A DNA stretch of 30,220 nt from DATDRQ01 sp035291645 (GTDB lineage: Bacteria > Chloroflexota > Anaerolineae > Anaerolineales > UBA4823): positions 1 through 30,220 of the forward strand of contig DATDRQ010000065.1 of assembly GCA_035291645.1 (NCBI GenBank), written 5' to 3'. This document shows, in pieces, positions 24,863-30,220 of this stretch. A program made the translations under genes and the position numbers. Every line of letters starts with the position of its first letter. Position 1 is the first letter of the stretch. Under the pieces are notes generated by a model, which did no database searches, was not told the origin of the DNA, and saw only the letters and a list, made by a program, of their open reading frames with translations.

Positions 24863-25166
24863 CAACATCTCCTCAGACAGATGTTTGAAGGAAACACTTC
24901 AGGTATTAGAATTCCTGGATTTTCACAAATTCTGAAATGATAGGAACAGATCATACTCCAGAAATGGGACGATTATCGGTGATTCCGGGCCTTCTAATTT
25001 GACGCTAAGCCTTTATCCGTTCAGTTTATCGTTTACAATTATGGAAGTACTCGCCCGCGGTCAGGGGCGGATCTAACCCGGAATGGTCTGAGAGTATCGC
25101 AAGGTCTTCTGTTCAATACACACCTGCTAATTCTATAGAAAGACGGGGATAAAAGACACACAACCC
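24863..25166. promoter_or_regulatory. Divergent intergenic region with a possible operator
   Basis: About 300 bases without a gene. TTTCA (24921-24925) and TGAAA (24933-24937) form an inverted repeat with a 7-base centre, about 60 bases upstream of the binding-protein start, as an operator might be. TACAAT (25034-25039) is a -10-like box for the plus-strand aldolase gene, without a good -35. CGCCC and GGGCG near 25050-25070 could form a short hairpin in its leader. None is strong. Confidence 0.3.
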
Positions 25167-26084
25167 TTGAATGGTGAAAGAGAATTGCCCAATTCGCTCC
25201 ATGGCGTTTTTGCCGCAGCGGTAACGCCACTGACGCCCGATTTTGTCCCGGATTTGGATGCAATTCCAACGCTACTGGATTTTCTCGCCAGGCGTGGCTG
25301 CCACGGCGCGCTGCTACTCGGCACGACCGGTGAAGGACCTTCATTTAGCCTGGACCAACGCCTGACCGTCTACCAGGCAGCGCTTGAAATCCGCGAAACT
25401 CACCCGGATTTTCAGCTGCTGGCTGGCACCGGTACACCCAGCCTCGACGAAACGATCCAGATAACCCGGGCAGCCTTCGATCTGGGTTTTAGCGGAGTGG
25501 TCGTCCTGCCACCCTATTACTTTCGCAGCGTTGAAGAAGAAGGCCTGTTTTCCTGGTTTGCAGCGCTGATCGACCAGGCAGTCCCTCGAGATGGATGGCT
25601 GCTCGCCTATCATATCCCCCCGCTCACCGGGGTGCCTTTCTCGCTCGATCTTCTCTCGCGACTCAAGGACGCGTTCCCAGAGCAGTTCGCCGGTTTGAAG
25701 GATTCATCAGGCGATCCCATCTTCGCCAGCCAGCTGGGGACCCGCTTTGGAAGCGACCTGGCAGTCTTCTCCGGCAACGACCGGCTCTTCTCGCTTGCCC
25801 TGGAACAATATGCAGCCGGATGCATCACCGCTCCGGCAAACATAATCTCACCCCTCCTGCGAAGCTTATGGGACTCCTTTGAGAGCGGCTCACCCGATCC
25901 CCAAATACAGCACCAAATCACAACCGCCCGGGATATCCTGGAACGCTACCAACCAGCGCCTGCCCTGCTGAAAGGGCTGCTCGCCAGCTGTTTCGGATTC
26001 CCGCGCTGGCCCGTCTGCCCACCTTTGACACCTTTCCCATCTAGTGTAGAAGAAAAGGTTCTCACCCTGCTTCAATTGGCTTAA
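25167..26084 (+). CDS. DapA/N-acetylneuraminate lyase superfamily aldolase
   Basis: The 305-residue protein is a class I aldolase of the dihydrodipicolinate synthase superfamily. The Schiff-base lysine is K178 in GLKDSSGD, the conserved Tyr is Y148 in LAYHIPPLTG, and GTTGEGPS (52-59) is the carboxylate-binding loop. The family condenses or cleaves pyruvate with an aldehyde. HIPPLTG replaces the usual NVPxRTG of true DapA, so a sugar-acid or other aldolase role is likely rather than lysine synthesis. A TTG start is used; no ATG lies at the expected N-terminus, and no strong ribosome site is seen. Confidence 0.88.
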   Translation: MNGERELPNSLHGVFAAAVTPLTPDFVPDLDAIPTLLDFLARRGCHGALLLGTTGEGPSFSLDQRLTVYQAALEIRETHPDFQLLAGTGTPSLDETIQITRAAFDLGFSGVVVLPPYYFRSVEEEGLFSWFAALIDQAVPRDGWLLAYHIPPLTGVPFSLDLLSRLKDAFPEQFAGLKDSSGDPIFASQLGTRFGSDLAVFSGNDRLFSLALEQYAAGCITAPANIISPLLRSLWDSFESGSPDPQIQHQITTARDILERYQPAPALLKGLLASCFGFPRWPVCPPLTPFPSSVEEKVLTLLQLA

Positions 26085-26118
26085 AATAGAAAGGCATGCC
26101 CACTAAACGGTTTTTTCG

Positions 26119-28581
26119 ATGACGGCCTCAATGGAATCTTCCTCTCCGGAACCCTCCCCCCCCGACCCGAACACAGAGCAGCATTCTCAGCAAATGACTT
26201 TGCTGGTGATGCTTGGTGTGCTGATCTTCGTGATCCTGGTCGCGGCTATTGTTTACTTCTTCGCCCTGCGTGGCAGATCCGGGCAAGCTCAACAAGCCCA
26301 ATCTCTGGTCGCCACCCAGGTACCTGAGGCAGCTCCTCTGCCCTCTCTAACTAGCACCACGACCGTTACTGCCACCGCATCCCCTACCCTGCGAGCCACC
26401 TTCACACCGGAACCGACCCGGACCAGCACCATGACCCTGACTGCCACCGTTACCCCAACGCCTCCCCTGGCTCCTTCCTTGACTCCTGCTGTGCCGGTGG
26501 AAGATAACACCCGTTACGATCTGATCGACTGGACGCCCGAGCTGGCTGATCGCCTGATCGTAGAGCTGCAGGCATACCCAGATACGCTCTCTGCTTTCGC
26601 CCGGGGAGAAGATAATTCTGGATACTATGCCGCGTTTTCCTATGCTGTAACCGCCTTGAAAGAAGCTCTGCTTCAATTCCCATCCGCTCCCCAGGCCGCG
26701 AATTGGCAGTGGCAGCTCGCCTACAACCTGGCCCGGACTGGTGAAAGCCCTGCGATCCCATTTTTTTCCTCGATGATCACCCAGGAGCTCAACTCTGGGG
26801 ATGTGCGGTTAGAGGGCCTTTTTGATTGGGGCAACTCCCAGAACCCGCCCGCAGCGATCGAAGTCTTCCCACTGGACACGCCCACCGGTTTTCTGAGCAG
26901 CAACCTGGTAAAGGTCAGCCTGGGAGAAAACGGCAGCGGGTTCTTCTGGCTGATCGAGCAACCCTCTGGTTTTGAATCCTACCCTCTCACCAGCGACTTT
27001 GATTTCGTCTATCCGACACAGGTGGATTACTTCGTCCAGGACTTGATCGGCGAAGGGAGTAGCGTGGCCGGCATATTCCGCCGTTCCGTCCCGAATACGA
27101 ATCAATACCAGACGCCGCGCCTGTTCAGCCTGGCACAACGCCCTCCGGTCGAACTCGGTTTTGCAGCCTTCACCCCTCCCGAAATCGGGCCGGAGTTTGA
27201 AAATAACTGGGAACCTCTGCCGGGTGGAGCGCCTGAGGGCGACTTGCAGTTCCAAACCACTGTGTTTCCTGCCTGTCCGGTAACCGTAACACATAATTAT
27301 GAATGGAACGGATTAACCTTCGAGTTCCGTTCTGCGGAATACCAGATCCAGCCTGACCAGGAATTATTGGGTTACTGTGAACAGGCGATCAACCACTCGG
27401 CCAGCGTCTGGGGGCTGGAGACTACCGTCCAGTTGATGGAGACTTTGCTCCCAGACTGGCCACCGGAGACGACCCTGGACGGGGATCCGTATCCTGCAGA
27501 TGCGCTCGACGAATGGCGCTACCGCCTGGCTATATACCAGGCATTGTCAGGAAAGATGGAGGAAGCCAGCGGATATGCAAACGCCATCGTCAACAATCCG
27601 GCGACCCCGGACAGCCGCTGGATCGCGCCAGCCCAGGATTTTCTAACTACTTTCAACGACCAGGCTGACATCTATGAAGTTTGCCTGGCTGCCAGCTTCT
27701 GTGATCCTCGCAGGGCTTTCGAAAGTTTGATCAAGACAATATCCCCCGAAGATTACCAGAATGTCAGGCCGATCCTGGCCGAAGCAGGTGTAACCTATCT
27801 CTCGAGCGGGTTTTTCGACTTCGATAGGGATGGACAGACAGAGACCTGGTTGGCCATCCGCCACCAGACTGGCTCAGATTTGGAATTCTGGATTCTATTC
27901 CAGGAGGAGGATCAGATAACTCCTCTATTCGTTGATTATTTGGATACGGCGCCACCCCGGATAACTTATCGTGAGCCAATCCAGGAGCCACCCGTCGTAT
28001 CCATCGATCCAGGCTTTACGTTCCAGATCGCCAGGCAGGGCGAGGCTGGGGTACCCTCCATTTATTTTGTCGATGAGGAGGTCGTCTTTTCTGCCGATCG
28101 GATGGAACTGGAGCTCGACAGAGCCGAAACCGAATTACTCGGTGGTGGAGACGTCGAACCGATTCGCATTGCGCTAATCGAACTGAGGAATTCTCCCATT
28201 TTTACCTGCAGCTACCTGCTCTGCCCGCGCTACCTGTACCTGCTGGGGTTAGCCAACGAGCTGGTCCTTGAGAAAGACCTGGCGATCGACGCTTACCTGG
28301 AATTGTGGCGGAACTTCCTGGGCAACCCTTACGTGACGATGGCGCGCTATAAGCTGTCCGGACCGGCGATCCCGCCCGGGCCGACCATTACCCCAACCCG
28401 CACGATCACGCCGCGCCCGTCTGCCACACGGCCGTTCTTCCGCACCAGTACCCCAACCAGGACCCCGACAGTCACCGGGACGCCGCCGACTGAGACACCG
28501 ACGATCACCGGAACAATCTCTACGCCAACCGTAACGCTTACGCCAACCGAAACAGAACCTTATCCGGCTCCAACAGATTAA
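26119..28581 (+). CDS. Large membrane-anchored protein with Thr/Pro-rich linkers, unknown function
   Basis: I do not recognise this 820-residue protein. Residues 1-26 are polar and Pro-rich, 27-50 form one membrane segment, and the rest should be outside the cell. A Thr/Pro-rich linker (about 75-130) precedes a globular region of about 620 residues with helical TPR-like stretches (for example 170-215 and 470-520). An Asp-rich loop FDFDRDGQTETW (D567, D569, D571) resembles a calcium-binding EF-hand or FG-GAP loop. The C-terminal 65 residues are a Thr/Pro repeat. An alternative start is the ATG at 26131. It sits 35 bases after the aldolase gene. Confidence 0.75.
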   Translation: MTASMESSSPEPSPPDPNTEQHSQQMTLLVMLGVLIFVILVAAIVYFFALRGRSGQAQQAQSLVATQVPEAAPLPSLTSTTTVTATASPTLRATFTPEPTRTSTMTLTATVTPTPPLAPSLTPAVPVEDNTRYDLIDWTPELADRLIVELQAYPDTLSAFARGEDNSGYYAAFSYAVTALKEALLQFPSAPQAANWQWQLAYNLARTGESPAIPFFSSMITQELNSGDVRLEGLFDWGNSQNPPAAIEVFPLDTPTGFLSSNLVKVSLGENGSGFFWLIEQPSGFESYPLTSDFDFVYPTQVDYFVQDLIGEGSSVAGIFRRSVPNTNQYQTPRLFSLAQRPPVELGFAAFTPPEIGPEFENNWEPLPGGAPEGDLQFQTTVFPACPVTVTHNYEWNGLTFEFRSAEYQIQPDQELLGYCEQAINHSASVWGLETTVQLMETLLPDWPPETTLDGDPYPADALDEWRYRLAIYQALSGKMEEASGYANAIVNNPATPDSRWIAPAQDFLTTFNDQADIYEVCLAASFCDPRRAFESLIKTISPEDYQNVRPILAEAGVTYLSSGFFDFDRDGQTETWLAIRHQTGSDLEFWILFQEEDQITPLFVDYLDTAPPRITYREPIQEPPVVSIDPGFTFQIARQGEAGVPSIYFVDEEVVFSADRMELELDRAETELLGGGDVEPIRIALIELRNSPIFTCSYLLCPRYLYLLGLANELVLEKDLAIDAYLELWRNFLGNPYVTMARYKLSGPAIPPGPTITPTRTITPRPSATRPFFRTSTPTRTPTVTGTPPTETPTITGTISTPTVTLTPTETEPYPAPTD
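26344..26490 (+). repeat. Thr/Pro-coding low-complexity tract (N-terminal linker)
   Basis: Within the large membrane-anchored gene, imperfect repeats of ACC/CCG/ACT codons encode a TxTxTxP-type linker after the membrane segment. Such linkers are common spacers of surface proteins. Confidence 0.6.
28378..28577 (+). repeat. Thr/Pro-coding low-complexity tract (C-terminal tail)
   Basis: Imperfect direct repeats such as ACCCCAACC and ACGCCAACC encode a C-terminal tail of PTxTPT units in the large membrane-anchored protein. It may be a cell-surface stalk; there is no recognisable sorting signal after it. Confidence 0.65.
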
Positions 28582-28597
28582 TCGTGAAAGGACAAAT

Positions 28598-29452
28598 TTG
28601 TCCTTCGACCGTTTGACTCCAGTAACATCAGACTTCCCCCCTGCTGAATGGAGGCTAATCTGCAACCCGTCCGGGCACGGCGCCTGGAACATGGCGGTGG
28701 ACGAAGCCATCCTGGAGGGAGTGATCGAAGACACCTCGCCCCCCACGCTGCGCCTGTACGCCTGGGAGCCTGCCTGCGTCTCCCTGGGGTTTGCCCAGCC
28801 AATATCCGACTTGGATAGGGTCAATCTGGATGCAAGAGGTTGGGAAGTGGTGCGCCGGCCGACCGGAGGGCGTGCCATCCTGCACACCGACGAATTAACC
28901 TATGCAGTGATCGGACCGGCGCGAGAGCCGCGCCTGACCGGCAGCGTCCTGGAGAGCTACCGGAGGCTCTCGATGGCGCTGTTAGGCGCGTTGCGTTTGC
29001 TGGGTCTCCCGGCTGAAGCGCAGGCGAAATCCCCGGAAAATACCAACGGAACAAATCCGGTCTGCTTCGAGGTCCCCTCGGATTACGAGATCACCGTGGA
29101 CGGCAGGAAATTAGTCGGCAGCGCCCAAGCCCGCAGGAGGGAAGGGCTGCTCCAGCACGGCTCGCTGCCCCTGTTCGGGGATCACACCCGCCTCGTACAG
29201 GCGCTTTGTTTTCGCAATGGAGACAGCCAGGAAGCCGCAGCACGTCGCCTGGCAAGCCGGGCTACGACGGTGGAGGCCATTCTAGGCAGGCGGATTGCAT
29301 GGGGAGAGGCGGCAGAATCCTTCAGGATCGCCTTCGAGCAGGTCCTGAACCTGAAGCTGATTCCAGGAAAGTTCAGCGCCAGGGAGCTTGCCCGGGCCGA
29401 GGATCTTCAAGAATCGAAGTACGCGCACCCGAGCTGGACGGACAGGGTGTAA
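28598..29452 (+). CDS. Lipoate/octanoate protein ligase-transferase family enzyme
   Basis: The 284-residue protein belongs to the biotin/lipoate ligase fold (PF03099). Motifs are NMAVDEAIL (31-39), the RRPTGGRAILH loop (86-96), and GRKLVGSAQARR (169-180) with the conserved K171. CFEVPSDYEI (156-165) places a Cys at 156, where the LipM octanoyltransferases have their acyl-enzyme Cys, so LipM-like transfer of octanoate is as likely as LplA-like lipoate ligation. It attaches octanoyl or lipoyl groups to lipoyl domains such as GcvH. The TTG start at 28598 follows GAAAGGA at a good distance. Confidence 0.88.
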   Translation: MSFDRLTPVTSDFPPAEWRLICNPSGHGAWNMAVDEAILEGVIEDTSPPTLRLYAWEPACVSLGFAQPISDLDRVNLDARGWEVVRRPTGGRAILHTDELTYAVIGPAREPRLTGSVLESYRRLSMALLGALRLLGLPAEAQAKSPENTNGTNPVCFEVPSDYEITVDGRKLVGSAQARRREGLLQHGSLPLFGDHTRLVQALCFRNGDSQEAAARRLASRATTVEAILGRRIAWGEAAESFRIAFEQVLNLKLIPGKFSARELARAEDLQESKYAHPSWTDRV

Positions 29453-29471
29453 GTTCCCCCGCCGATCAGGG

Positions 29472-30197
29472 TTACGGGATTGGCGTGGGCGGCTCGAAAA
29501 TGATGTCCGAATACCTGCCGATATCCAGGAAGAGGCGGTATAAGAAATTCTCCGCGTTTTGCCGGGCCTGATCGAGGATGCCATCTTCAAGAGCACCTTT
29601 TACCATTTCCTGCTCGGCAGCTTGCCTGGCTGTGGATTCCAGATTAACATCGCCGCGCGTCAGCACCCCGCGTTCGCGATCATAGATATAAGATTTTTCA
29701 TTATCTAGTGTGGCGACGAAGATCTCCGGCTCGGGCAGGGTCACGTACAGGACATTGTCCTCGATCCGCAAGTCTTCAGGAACAAGTTTTTCCAGGTCCA
29801 CCCCGGCGATGACCGTGCCGTGCGCCACCAGGAGCAGCCGGTCGCCGAATAAAAACCCAAAAGCGCCCTGCCCGCTTTCAGCTGTGATAACTTTTTCTAG
29901 CGAATACTGGATTGTCTCTAACCGGGCAAGCGAACGGACCCGGTGAATGATCGTGACCGGGTCGACCACGACGGTAGGTGTGGGACGGAAGGCCTGAGCA
30001 ACCTCGGTCCCGATCTGGCTGGAGATCTCACCGACCGGCTGGACTGCCTGCTGAGCCTGCTCGGCGCTCTGGCGGATGGTCGTTACGGCGGAGAAAGCTG
30101 CCCACCCAACGATAACCAGGATACCGGCAACCAGGATCAGCCAAATTAAATTCGCGGCACCAGGATTTCTTCTTCCTTCCATGTTGAACATACCCAT
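29472..30197 (-). CDS. DUF4230 membrane-anchored protein
   Basis: The 241-residue protein has a short cytoplasmic N-terminus, one membrane segment (about 17-38) and an extracytoplasmic domain. It shows the DUF4230 pattern: IIHRVRSLARLETIQYSLEKVI (83-104) and the LPEPEIFVATLDNEKSYIYDRERG segment (153-176). The function of the family is not known. Three in-frame ATGs (30197, 30191, 30182) are possible starts and no ribosome site decides between them. It converges on the ligase gene with a 19-base gap and no visible terminator. Confidence 0.87.
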   Translation of the reverse strand: MGMFNMEGRRNPGAANLIWLILVAGILVIVGWAAFSAVTTIRQSAEQAQQAVQPVGEISSQIGTEVAQAFRPTPTVVVDPVTIIHRVRSLARLETIQYSLEKVITAESGQGAFGFLFGDRLLLVAHGTVIAGVDLEKLVPEDLRIEDNVLYVTLPEPEIFVATLDNEKSYIYDRERGVLTRGDVNLESTARQAAEQEMVKGALEDGILDQARQNAENFLYRLFLDIGRYSDIIFEPPTPIP

Positions 30198-30220
30198 TTC
30201 TAGTTGTACAGACGTTGCAA

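Noticed and set aside
28249..28887. 212-residue open frame on the minus strand across the end of the surface protein and start of the ligase gene
   Set aside because: Arg/Gly-rich and motif-free; opposite two well-supported coding regions.
1..30220. CRISPR arrays, tRNA or rRNA genes, IS elements, phage genes, toxin-antitoxin pairs
   Set aside because: Intergenic gaps are short and hold no regular spaced repeats or tRNA-like folds, and no transposase, integrase or capsid-like protein is encoded. By-eye search only; tRNAscan-SE or an IS search would settle it.

Overview
The window looks like an ordinary chromosomal stretch of a Chloroflexota bacterium, most likely Anaerolineae-like. This is an inference from style: moderate GC, many soluble multi-domain signalling proteins, Thr/Pro-rich extracytoplasmic linkers, a DUF4230 protein, a very long GH13 enzyme beside a GH57 enzyme, and frequent TTG/GTG starts. 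No 16S rRNA or other marker gene is present to prove it. I find 25 protein genes and no convincing tRNA, rRNA, CRISPR array, insertion sequence, prophage or attachment site. Coding density is very high, with several 4-bp ATGA overlaps.

Region 1 (about 190-7116, plus strand) is a signalling block. Two soluble histidine kinases and one OmpR-type response regulator form a translationally coupled operon. They are followed by a double-HTH XRE regulator, a TPR protein, a tandem GNAT acetyltransferase, a V4R-domain protein with a Cys cluster, and a membrane-anchored DsbA-like thioredoxin-fold protein. The first kinase has an uncommon sensor: a zinc ribbon followed by a MshEN-type repeat, a fold that binds cyclic-di-GMP in other proteins.

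Region 2 (7113-8395, minus strand) holds a DUF554 membrane protein and a PduO-type cob(I)alamin adenosyltransferase, overlapping by 4 bp. The adenosyltransferase may be read from a leaderless mRNA. Region 3 (8479-11088, plus strand) holds a small zinc-ribbon protein, a MoxR/CoxD-type AAA+ ATPase and a CoxE-type von Willebrand A protein. This is a chaperone-like pair without an obvious client in the window.

Region 4 (11053-19088) is an alpha-glucan metabolism cluster. It contains GH77 4-alpha-glucanotransferase (malQ) and ADP-glucose pyrophosphorylase (glgC) on the minus strand, a GH57 enzyme on the plus strand, and a 1170-residue GH13 enzyme on the minus strand. GlgC makes ADP-glucose, MalQ rearranges maltodextrins, and the GH57 and GH13 enzymes presumably branch, trim or transfer glucan. 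No glgA, glgB or glgP is seen here.

Region 5 (19328-23504, plus strand) is a stress-like operon: a Lon-family protease with AAA_32 architecture, a double UspA protein and a two-domain rhodanese sulfurtransferase. Region 6 (23525-30197) holds an orphan sugar-type ABC substrate-binding lipoprotein (minus), a DapA/NAL-superfamily aldolase, a large membrane-anchored protein with T/P-rich linkers, a lipoate/octanoate transferase-family enzyme (all plus), and a DUF4230 membrane-anchored protein (minus).

I did not find an obviously new defence or mobile system. The strongest leads are the zinc-ribbon/MshEN kinase, the GH13 enzyme with an Asn-Pro-Asp version of motif IV and long extra domains, and the V4R Cys-cluster protein at the end of the signalling block.
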